From Hyphomicrobiaceae bacterium (GTDB lineage: Bacteria > Pseudomonadota > Alphaproteobacteria > Rhizobiales > Hyphomicrobiaceae), in contig JANYHP010000335.1 in NCBI GenBank assembly GCA_025359005.1, forward strand, positions 1 to 5,493: 5,493 nt of DNA, written 5' to 3'. This document shows, one piece after another, positions 1-5,473 of the stretch (position 1 is the stretch's first letter; the number at the start of each line of letters is the position of its first letter). A program made the position numbers and the translations under genes. The notes beneath the pieces are model-generated. The model was not told the origin of the DNA. It ran no database searches and worked only from the letters and a program-made list of their open reading frames with translations.

Positions 1-17
1 GGCCGGCGCGGCTGCTG

Positions 18-49
18 GCCCATCCGTAAAGGTTCGGGGGCGGATGGGC
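18..49. repeat. Perfect 9-bp hairpin upstream of the pilin gene
   Basis: GCCCATCCG (18-26) and CGGATGGGC (41-49) are perfect reverse complements around a 14-nt loop. No T-run follows on either strand, so this is not a classical intrinsic terminator. One forward frame meets a TAA at 27-29 inside the loop, so an upstream gene could end here, but too little of it is visible to tell. The hairpin could be a factor-dependent terminator, a repeat fragment or an mRNA end-protecting stem. Confidence 0.5.
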
Positions 50-101
50 AAGGCGATGATGCCGCCGGGTCCCATGCGCGCGGTCGATCATCGCCCGCAC
101 A

Positions 102-116
102 TTAAGACAGTGTTAG
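102..116 (+). promoter_or_regulatory. CtrA-like box upstream of the pilin gene
   Basis: TTAA (102-105), seven bases, then TTAG (113-116) matches the CtrA consensus TTAA-N7-TTAA at 7 of 8 fixed positions. It ends 51 bp before the pilin ATG. A weak -10-like GCTATC lies at 127-132, which would put the box over the -35 region, the usual geometry of CtrA-activated promoters. In Caulobacter the homologous pilA gene is CtrA-activated (established knowledge). No GANTC methylation site is seen between the box and the start. One mismatch in a short degenerate motif leaves real room for chance. Confidence 0.4.
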
Positions 117-167
117 GCCCAATGCTGCTATCTCTGACGCAACCAATCGAGCCCGGATTTGCACGTC

Positions 168-341
168 ATGCTGGCTGTCCTGAAATCATTTTTCTGCGAC
201 GAAACCGGCGCCACGGCGATCGAATACGGCTTGATCGCCTCGCTGATCGCCATCGGCATCATCACCGGGGCCTCCGCCATCGGCAAAAACGTCTCCAGCA
301 CGCTGTCAAACGTCGCCGGCAACATGACCGCGACGAAGTAA
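168..341 (+). CDS. Flp family type IVb pilin (PilA-like prepilin)
   Basis: Encodes a 57-residue prepilin, the major subunit type of tight-adherence (Tad/Flp) pili. It is made in the inner membrane, trimmed by a prepilin peptidase and assembled into surface fibres for attachment. The sequence shows a 14-residue leader ending in Gly14, then ATAIEYGLIASLIAIGII, which carries the Flp signature: Glu and Tyr at mature positions 5 and 6 in a hydrophobic helix. The mature pilin would be about 43 residues, with a short polar Ser/Thr/Asn-rich tail. Size and layout match Caulobacter PilA. The ATG at 168 gives a standard leader; an in-frame TTG at 159 would add three residues. No strong Shine-Dalgarno precedes either start. 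A Cys at position 10 of the leader is slightly unusual. No tad/cpa assembly genes are visible, so the gene is either at the edge of such a cluster or solitary. Its stop lies 27 bp from the end of the convergent permease gene. Confidence 0.9.
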   Translation: MLAVLKSFFCDETGATAIEYGLIASLIAIGIITGASAIGKNVSSTLSNVAGNMTATK

Positions 342-368
342 ACCGACGACAGCCCCCGCTTGCCCCCG

Positions 369-1700
369 TCAGCGGACGGGACGGCCATCATCGCGCACGC
401 CGAGCACCCCCTCAGGCCGCAACGCCAGCAGCACCACCAGAAGTATGAAGATCGCCGGGTCGCGGGTCTCGATGGAGAAGATCCCGGACCACGCGGTTTC
501 GGCGAACCCCCGAATAATGCCGCCTAGCAGCGCCCCGGGCACCGAGCCGATGCCGCCGATCACCGCCGCGATCAACGCCTTCAACCCGATAAGCTGACCA
601 CCAGCAAAGCCGACGCCACCATAGTAGAGCGTGGTGAGCAGACCGGCGAGTGCCGCGCACGCCGACGCCGCCGTCATGGTGGCGAGGACGAGACGCCTCG
701 GGTTTGTGCCGAGCAGTTCAGCCGCCACGGGGTCGTCTGCAAAGGCCCGCCAGCGGCGACCGAACGGGGTACGCTGCATGACGACCACAAGCGTCGCGGC
801 CGCGGCACCAGCCACCAGTGGCAACAGCAAGGCCATGGGCGTAGCCGTGACGACGAAATCGCCGTCGCGGGCGAGCGCCAGTGGGCGGTTGAAGACAGGG
901 CCGATCCAGCGTTGGCCGTTACCCTGTGTGAGGCGCATGACCTCCGACCAGAACAGCGACAGGCCGATGGTGGCGATGAGCACATGCTGGCCAGGCCGGC
1001 CGGCCAGCGGTTCGATGACCCAGCGGCCCAGCGCCGCCCCCTGGCTGATGCCGGCGAACAGCGCGAAGGCCGCGGCACCCATCAGACCCAATGTTGTCGC
1101 ATTCGCGCCGTCGAGCGCCGTATAGCCGAGAAACGCGCCATAACCGGCGAGCACCGAGAGCTCGCCGAAAGCCAGATTGATGCGCCCGACGAGGCCGTAG
1201 ACGAGCGCATAGGCGGCAGCGAGCAACGCGTAGATGGCGATGATCGGCAGTGCCGACAGGGCGTGCTGAAATATGACAGCGACGCGGCGCGGCACATTGG
1301 GCACCGGGCCGACGGTTGCATAGGGTGCGGGATCGGACGACGACGCGCCACCGCGGGCGATCCAGTTTTGCTTCAAAAGATGCAACCGCAAGGCCCCCAA
1401 GGCCCCATCATCGGTGACGACAGTGACCAGCAATGCGGCGACGCCAAGCGCCGGATCGTGCTTTTCGCCCGGACCAGCGGCCTTGAAGAGGCACGCGACA
1501 CGGCGCGACTGGCGGTGGCCACCAGGCACGCGATAGTCGATGGCGACAGCCTGCTCGACGGCCGACGAACGACCAACGATACGGGTCTGCAGCACGTCAA
1601 TCGTATCCGCCTCACGGTCAAGCACAGGCAACAGCGTGCGGCAGACCCGGGCGGCGTCGCTGTCAACGAGTTCGGTGCACGCAGCGAAGAGGAATGGCAT
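369..1700 (-). CDS. Branched-chain amino acid type ABC transporter permease (LivH family) with soluble N-terminal domain
   Basis: An inner-membrane permease of the LivH class, which imports branched-chain amino acids or related solutes with LivM, the ATPases LivG/LivF and a binding protein. From the ATG at 1700 it is 443 residues, against about 300 for a standard LivH. Residues ~145-430 form about eight hydrophobic segments with family features: GLVGRINLAFGELSVLAGY (~170-188), the cytoplasmic coupling loop FGRRWRAFADDPVAAELLG (~313-331) and GGIGSVPGALLGG (~382-394). Residues 1-140 are a soluble domain with Cys at 8, 20 and 70. FAAC (5-8) resembles a lipobox, so the domain is probably periplasmic. 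The start is uncertain: no other ATG/GTG/TTG lies in frame until TTG 1865 and GTG 1880, and that stretch crosses a repeat. The codons just upstream of 1700 read RIFLCLV, like the front of a signal peptide (see findings). No livM, livG, livF or binding-protein gene lies beside it. Substrate specificity cannot be read from the sequence. Confidence 0.82.
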   Translation of the reverse strand: MPFLFAACTELVDSDAARVCRTLLPVLDREADTIDVLQTRIVGRSSAVEQAVAIDYRVPGGHRQSRRVACLFKAAGPGEKHDPALGVAALLVTVVTDDGALGALRLHLLKQNWIARGGASSSDPAPYATVGPVPNVPRRVAVIFQHALSALPIIAIYALLAAAYALVYGLVGRINLAFGELSVLAGYGAFLGYTALDGANATTLGLMGAAAFALFAGISQGAALGRWVIEPLAGRPGQHVLIATIGLSLFWSEVMRLTQGNGQRWIGPVFNRPLALARDGDFVVTATPMALLLPLVAGAAAATLVVVMQRTPFGRRWRAFADDPVAAELLGTNPRRLVLATMTAASACAALAGLLTTLYYGGVGFAGGQLIGLKALIAAVIGGIGSVPGALLGGIIRGFAETAWSGIFSIETRDPAIFILLVVLLALRPEGVLGVRDDGRPVR

Positions 1701-1763
1701 AACGAGGCAGAGAAAGATGCGGGCGCAATATCCCCTGATCCCAGGCGCCGTCCCGCATGGAGA

Positions 1764-1917
1764 GAGGGTTACGGTGATGGGCGGCGGCAGGTTCGAATTC
1801 GCTTGCGGTAACGGCCGATCGCTTTTCGCCTTGGCCCAAGACCGAACCTGGCAACGATCGCGCAAGTGGCTGCCCCTCACCCTGACCCTCGCACCGCTGA
1901 AGGGCGGGGAGAAGGGA
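1764..1917. repeat. Facing copies of a CCCTCACCC-type palindromic intergenic repeat
   Basis: GAGGGTTACGGTGATGGGC (1764-1782) and GCCCCTCACCCTGACCCTC (1872-1890) are inverted copies, 16 of 19 positions matching when one is reverse-complemented. The second copy runs on into a GGGCGGGGAGAAGGG stretch (1902-1916). From memory, this CCCTCACCC...GGCGGGGAGAGGG pattern is a very common short intergenic palindrome in Hyphomicrobiales. The pair fills much of the gap between hemB and the permease gene. It argues that the open frame upstream of 1700 is not coding in this stretch. No T-rich intrinsic terminator is seen after hemB. Confidence 0.6.
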
Positions 1918-1938
1918 TTTCATCTGCGCTCGCTATCC

Positions 1939-2985
1939 TCACCCCTGGGCTTGCAGTCGCTTAGCAATTTCGGGGGCGAAATAGGTGAGGATGCCATCGG
2001 CGCCGGCTCGCTTGAAGGCCAGCAGGCTCTCGGGAATGACGCGGTCGCCGTCGAGCCAGCCGTTGAGAATGGCGGCCTTGAGCATCGCGTACTCGCCCGA
2101 CACCTGGTAGGCGAACGTCGGCACGCCAAACGTCTCCTTCACGCGGCGCACCACGTCGAGATAGGGCATGCCGGGCTTGACCATAACCATGTCTGCCCCT
2201 TCGGCGATATCCAGCGCCACTTCGCGCAGCGCTTCGTCGGAATTGGCGGGGTCCATCTGATAGGTGCGCTTGTCGCCCTTCAAGGTGACGGACGTGCCGA
2301 TGGCGTCCCGGAAGGGCCCGTAGAAGCCGGACGCATACTTGGCCGCGTACGACATGATCTGCACGTCCTGGAACCCGGCACCGTCGAGGGCCGCGCGGAT
2401 GGCACCGACACGGCCATCCATCATGTCCGAGGGCGAGATGCAGTCCGTGCCCGCGTCGGCAAGGGCCAGCGCTTGCCGGCAAAGAATGGCGACGCTGTCG
2501 TCGTTGAGGATGCGGCCGTCGTCGGCCAGCACACCGTCGTGACCGTGGCTGGTATAGGGATCGAGCGCCGCATCCGTGATGACGCCGAGATCAGGCACCG
2601 CCGCCTTGATGGCGCGCACGGCCTGGCACATGAGATTGGTGGACCTCAGCGCCTCGCTACCGGTGGGATCGCGCAATGCCGGGTCGATATAGGGAAATGG
2701 CGCAATTGCCGGAATGCCGAGGCGGAAGGCGCGTTCGGCCTCGCGCACAGCCTCGTGCACGTTGAGGCGGTCCACTCCCGGCATGTGGGCCACGGGCACG
2801 CGCGAAGTGGCGCTGTCGATGAGGAAAATCGGCCAGATGAGATCGTCGGCCGTCAGCCGGTTCTCGGCAACGAGGCGTCGCGACCAGGCGGCCTTACGAT
2901 TGCGGCGCAGCCGAACCGCCGGGAACTGGCCGGGCGCGGACGACGTGGCCGGGCGGGACTGGAACAACTGGCGCTTGTCGGACAT
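1939..2985 (-). CDS. hemB: Porphobilinogen synthase (delta-aminolevulinic acid dehydratase)
   Basis: Cytoplasmic enzyme that condenses two 5-aminolevulinate molecules to porphobilinogen, the second common step of tetrapyrrole synthesis. The 348-residue protein has the full family layout. An N-terminal arm reads RLRRNRKAAWSRRLVAENRL (~26-45) and leads into LIWPIFL. The metal-region motif is TDAALDPYTSHGHDG (~137-151). The two active-site lysines are K216 in MSYAAKYASGFYGPFRDA and K270 in MVMVKPGMPYLD; the latter forms the Schiff base. The three zinc-ligand Cys of the E. coli type are replaced by D138, D142 and D150 (or Ala at the adjacent site), which marks the zinc-independent, Mg-type class seen in Pseudomonas and Bradyrhizobium. 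The ATG at 2985 was preferred to GTG 2991, six bases upstream; neither has a strong Shine-Dalgarno. The gene is divergent from fabA and points the same way as the permease gene 238 bp downstream, but the repeat-filled gap makes an operon doubtful. Confidence 0.96.
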   Translation of the reverse strand: MSDKRQLFQSRPATSSAPGQFPAVRLRRNRKAAWSRRLVAENRLTADDLIWPIFLIDSATSRVPVAHMPGVDRLNVHEAVREAERAFRLGIPAIAPFPYIDPALRDPTGSEALRSTNLMCQAVRAIKAAVPDLGVITDAALDPYTSHGHDGVLADDGRILNDDSVAILCRQALALADAGTDCISPSDMMDGRVGAIRAALDGAGFQDVQIMSYAAKYASGFYGPFRDAIGTSVTLKGDKRTYQMDPANSDEALREVALDIAEGADMVMVKPGMPYLDVVRRVKETFGVPTFAYQVSGEYAMLKAAILNGWLDGDRVIPESLLAFKRAGADGILTYFAPEIAKRLQAQG

Positions 2986-3271
2986 GAGCACAACTCGGCA
3001 GGGTGGTCAGGGTCTGTGATGCCGAGCATACTGCACCGGGATAAGGGCGCGCGGCCAGTGCCCAAGCGCGAAAACCTGCACATCCGGCGGTTTTGTCTCG
3101 CGGCGCACCTGGATGCCGTCACGACCCACGCAAGAGGCATTGTAAACGGAGTGCTTTTGCTCCCCAGGGGCCTGTGATATGCAGCGCGCGAACCCATCCC
3201 CCGACGTCGAATGGGGTGGGCACCAGGGATGAGCGACGGCCCGGACGTGGCCGAGATGAGGACGCTGGCGT
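2986..3271. promoter_or_regulatory. Divergent hemB/fabA intergenic region
   Basis: This 286-bp stretch must hold the promoters of both genes. I find no convincing -35/-10 pair on either strand. I also see no iron-control element resembling the TTTAGAA-type inverted repeat used by Irr, although hemB is an Irr target in some relatives. AAAACC (3071-3076) and GGTTTT (3089-3094) form a small stem, flanked by CGCG at 3067-3070 and 3099-3102. A stronger hairpin at 3193-3220 is listed separately. fabA has a good ribosome site, AGGA at 3259-3262, nine bases before its ATG. No small gene is supported here. Confidence 0.55.
3193..3220 (+). other. GC-rich hairpin in the fabA leader
   Basis: CCCA (3193-3196) and CCCC (3198-3201) pair with GGGG (3213-3216) and TGGG (3217-3220), leaving a single bulged T at 3197. 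The loop contains the self-complementary CGACGTCG (3202-3209). The structure ends 51 bases before the fabA ATG and would lie in its 5' leader if transcription starts upstream. It has no T-run. It could be an operator, a leader structure or chance in GC-rich DNA. Confidence 0.35.
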
Positions 3272-3796
3272 ATGGCCGAACGGAAATCGAGCTACGATTA
3301 CGAAGACCTGCTGGCGTGCGGCCGGGGCGAACTGTTTGGGCCAGGGAACGCACAGCTGCCGCTGCCGCCCATGCTGATGTTCGAGCGGATCACCTCGGTA
3401 ACCGAGACCGGCGGCGCCTTCGGCAAGGGCCAGATCAAGGCCGAGTTCGACATCGCCGGCAATCCGGCGACGGACTGGTTTTTTTCCTGTCATTTCAACA
3501 ATGATCCCGTGATGCCGGGCTGCCTGGGCCTCGACGCGCTGTGGCAGTTGACGGGCTTCTATCTCGGCTGGCTCGGCGCGCCGGGCCGCGGCCGCGCACG
3601 CGGCGTCGGCGAGTGCAAGTTCACCGGCATGGTCACGCCGAAAATCAAGCGGCTGGAATACATCGTGGACTTCAAGTCGGTGGTTCTGCGCAAGTTGAAA
3701 ATCGCCACCGCCGACGGCGTGATGAAAGCTGACGGCGAGGTATTCTACCAGACCAGCGACCTCAAGGTGTTCCTGGAGCCGCCGGCAAGTGGGTGA
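3272..3796 (+). CDS. fabA: 3-hydroxydecanoyl-ACP dehydratase/isomerase FabA
   Basis: Cytoplasmic bifunctional enzyme that dehydrates 3-hydroxydecanoyl-ACP to trans-2-decenoyl-ACP and isomerises it to the cis-3 form, the branch point for unsaturated fatty acids in anaerobic-type synthesis. The 174-residue product matches the usual ~171 and aligns by eye with E. coli FabA along its whole length: EDLLACGRGELFG (~11-23), the single hot-dog fold, CHFNNDPVMPGCLGLDALWQ (73-92) and ATADGVMKADGEVFYQTSDLKV. The catalytic pair is His74 and Asp88. The isomerase-type motif and length distinguish it from FabZ. The ATG at 3272 is supported by AGGA nine bases upstream and by the N-terminal match. fabB lies 291 bp downstream on the same strand, the usual partner, but the gap is far longer than in a tight operon and contains a palindromic repeat. 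Confidence 0.97.
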   Translation: MAERKSSYDYEDLLACGRGELFGPGNAQLPLPPMLMFERITSVTETGGAFGKGQIKAEFDIAGNPATDWFFSCHFNNDPVMPGCLGLDALWQLTGFYLGWLGAPGRGRARGVGECKFTGMVTPKIKRLEYIVDFKSVVLRKLKIATADGVMKADGEVFYQTSDLKVFLEPPASG

Positions 3797-3864
3797 CGTC
3801 CACAGCCCACGCCCCAAAAATCGCCAAGCGACCGGACCGGAGCAACCAATTCGCACTCACTCCG

Positions 3865-3977
3865 TTCGTCATGCCGGCGCAGGCCGGCCCCCACGGCTAC
3901 TCTCGGCTCAATGTCATAAAACCGTGGGTCTCGGCCGGAGTTTACCCCGCACACCGATCCGGGGCCGGGATGACGAA
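3865..3977. repeat. Palindromic repeat element between fabA and fabB
   Basis: The ends are inverted: TTCGTCATGCCGGC at 3865-3878 matches the reverse complement of GCCGGGATGACGAA at 3964-3977 at 13 of 14 positions. An inner stem joins CCCACGG (3890-3896) and CCGTGGG (3922-3928). The right side is about 24 nt longer than the left, so the element looks degenerate or interrupted. The sequence resembles the CGTCATGCC...CCACGG...GATGACG intergenic palindromes common in alphaproteobacteria (from memory). If fabA and fabB are co-transcribed, the element would fold in the mRNA between them and could affect stability or readthrough. The remaining gap, 3978-4087, shows no gene and no clear promoter. Confidence 0.7.
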
Positions 3978-4087
3978 AATTAGGATCGTGAAGGGCCTGC
4001 ACTTACGTGTAAAAGAGCCAAAGACGCAGTGGCCACCGCGACAGTTGCGGCGTGGGCGCTAAGCGCAGTGAACGCAGAGGGTTTGAC

Positions 4088-5326
4088 ATGAGACGCGTCG
4101 TCGTCACGGGCATGGGCATTGTGTCCTCCATCGGCAACAACACGCAGGAGGTGACCGCCTCGTTGCGGGAGGCGAAATCCGGCATCTCGCGTGCGGAAAA
4201 ATATGCGGAGCTCGGCTTCAAGTGCCAGGTGCACGGAGCGCCTCACCTCGACTGGGCGGCCGCCGTGCCGCGCAAGCCGAAGCGGTTCATGGAATCGGGC
4301 GTAGCCTGGAACTACATCGCCATGGATCAGGCGATCCGAGATGCCGGTCTTGAAGCCGGCACCGTTGTCCATGAACGGACCGGCATCATCGTCGGATCGG
4401 GCGGACCGTCGACCATGGCCATCGTCAATGCGGCCGACGTGACGCGCGCCAACAAAAGCCCGAAGAAGATTGGGCCGTTCGAGGTCCCGAAGGCGATGAG
4501 TTCGGGGCCATCGGCGGTGCTCGCCACGTCGTTCCAGATCAAGGGCGTAAACTACTCGATCACGTCGGCCTGCTCGACGAGCGCGCACTGCATCGGCAAC
4601 GCCACTGAGATGATCCAGTACGGCAAGCAGGACGTGATGTTCGCGGGCGGCTGCGAAGAGTTGGAGTGGACCCTTTCGGCGCTGTTCGATGCCATGGGCG
4701 CCATGAGTTCGAAATTCAACGACACACCGTCACGCGCCAGCCGCGCCTACGACAAGAACCGCGATGGCTTCGTGATCGCCGGCGGCGCCGGCATGCTGGT
4801 CCTGGAAGAATTGGAGCACGCGCGTGCGCGCGGCGCCCGGATCTATGGCGAGGTCTGCGGCTATGGTGCGACCTCTGACGGCTTCGACATGGTGGCCCCG
4901 TCGGGCGAGGGCGCGGTGCGCTGCATGCGGCAGGCCATGAAGGGCTTCGACGGCAAGGGCACGCCAAGGATCGACTACATCAATCCCCACGGCACCAGCA
5001 CGCCCGTGGGCGACGAGCGCGAAATCGCCGCCATCCGCGAGGTCTTCGGCGGTGCCGACAAGTCGCCCTACATCGCCTCCACCAAATCATTGACCGGCCA
5101 TTCGCTCGGCGCAACCGGCGTGCAGGAGGCGATCTATTCGCTACTCATGCTCAACAACGGCTTCCTGTGCGAAAGCGCGCATATCGACGAGATCGACCCC
5201 GCATTTGCCGACATGCCAATTCTGCGTCAGCGCAAAGACATCGCGGGCCTTAACTGTGTCATGTCGAACAGCTTCGGTTTCGGCGGCACAAATGCGACTT
5301 TGATGTTCAAAAGGCTGGATGGTTAA
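4088..5326 (+). CDS. fabB: 3-oxoacyl-ACP synthase I (beta-ketoacyl-ACP synthase FabB)
   Basis: Condensing enzyme that adds a malonyl-ACP two-carbon unit to acyl-ACP and is required to elongate the cis-3-decenoyl-ACP made by FabA. The 412-residue protein has the thiolase fold hallmarks: N-terminal RRVVVTGMGIVSSIG, the nucleophile Cys162 in SITSACSTSAHCIG, His301 in NPHGTSTPVGD, Lys333 and His338 in STKSLTGHSLGATG, and the glycine-rich C-terminal NSFGFGGTNA. All four active-site residues are present. The length is close to E. coli FabB (406), and the active-site context SACSTSAHC fits FabB better than FabF; adjacency to fabA agrees. The ATG at 4088 was chosen over an in-frame GTG at 4052 because it begins the conserved MRRVVVTG segment and has AGAGGG (4076-4081) six bases before it. 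In many relatives fabI follows; here the next gene, if present, lies past the window end, beyond a large palindrome. Confidence 0.96.
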   Translation: MRRVVVTGMGIVSSIGNNTQEVTASLREAKSGISRAEKYAELGFKCQVHGAPHLDWAAAVPRKPKRFMESGVAWNYIAMDQAIRDAGLEAGTVVHERTGIIVGSGGPSTMAIVNAADVTRANKSPKKIGPFEVPKAMSSGPSAVLATSFQIKGVNYSITSACSTSAHCIGNATEMIQYGKQDVMFAGGCEELEWTLSALFDAMGAMSSKFNDTPSRASRAYDKNRDGFVIAGGAGMLVLEELEHARARGARIYGEVCGYGATSDGFDMVAPSGEGAVRCMRQAMKGFDGKGTPRIDYINPHGTSTPVGDEREIAAIREVFGGADKSPYIASTKSLTGHSLGATGVQEAIYSLLMLNNGFLCESAHIDEIDPAFADMPILRQRKDIAGLNCVMSNSFGFGGTNATLMFKRLDG

Positions 5327-5353
5327 GACTGAGGCGGCGCGCACACTTTTGAG

Positions 5354-5430
5354 CTAGTGTTCCGGCGCTGACATTTGCTTCCCTTCGCGGCATGTTGGTG
5401 AGCAAATGTCAGCGCCATAAGGAACACTAG
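5354..5430. repeat. Long near-perfect inverted repeat downstream of fabB
   Basis: The left arm is CTAGTGTTCC (5354-5363) followed by GGCGCTGACATTTGCT (5364-5379). The right arm is AGCAAATGTCAGCGCC (5401-5416), ATAA, then GGAACACTAG (5421-5430). All 26 left-arm bases pair with the right arm, leaving only ATAA (5417-5420) bulged, around a 21-nt loop. No T-run follows, so it is not a standard intrinsic terminator, although such a stem could halt or protect the fabB transcript. It begins 28 bp past the fabB stop. The CTAG ends and arm length suggest a dispersed palindromic repeat or a small non-autonomous element. Confidence 0.85.
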
Positions 5431-5443
5431 CAACATTAGGTTT

Positions 5444-5473
5444 CTAGTGCAGCTTTTGCATCTGACGTTTGGT
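5444..5473 (+). repeat. Diverged third copy of the palindrome arm
   Basis: This 30-nt stretch, from CTAGTG (5444-5449) to CTGACGTTTGGT (5462-5473), matches the reverse complement of the full right arm of the preceding palindrome at 21 of 30 positions without gaps. Conserved blocks are CTAGTG at the start and CTGAC-TTTG near the end. It has the same orientation as the left arm and starts 13 bp beyond the palindrome. It may be half of a second palindrome that continues near or past the window edge. Confidence 0.45.

Noticed and set aside
44..448. 134-codon plus-strand frame overlapping the pilin gene
   Set aside because: It is in a different frame from the well-supported pilin and its product is Arg/His-rich with no motif.
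912..1811. 299-codon open frame antisense to the permease gene
   Set aside because: It mirrors the permease gene, whose membrane segments and family motifs are clear; the antisense product shows no domain.
1701..1880. Extension of the permease to GTG 1880 (503 residues)
   Set aside because: The extra residues are arginine/proline-rich, cross the intergenic repeat at 1764-1782 and contain no domain. Only the last few codons before 1700 look coding.
1540..3177. 545-codon open frame on the plus strand antisense to hemB
   Set aside because: It lies opposite a clear hemB, has low-complexity Arg/Gly/His-rich composition and no recognisable domain. It is an expected shadow in GC-rich DNA.
3157..3180. 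TTGCTC...TGATAT as a fabA promoter
   Set aside because: The spacer is only 12 bases, too short for a sigma-70 promoter, and neither hexamer is a strong match.
3119..3856. 245-codon minus-strand frame opposite fabA
   Set aside because: It covers fabA entirely in antisense and runs into non-coding DNA on both sides; no family features seen.
3980..4588. 202-codon minus-strand frame opposite fabB
   Set aside because: It is antisense to the conserved fabB N-terminal half, with Arg-rich composition and no recognisable features.
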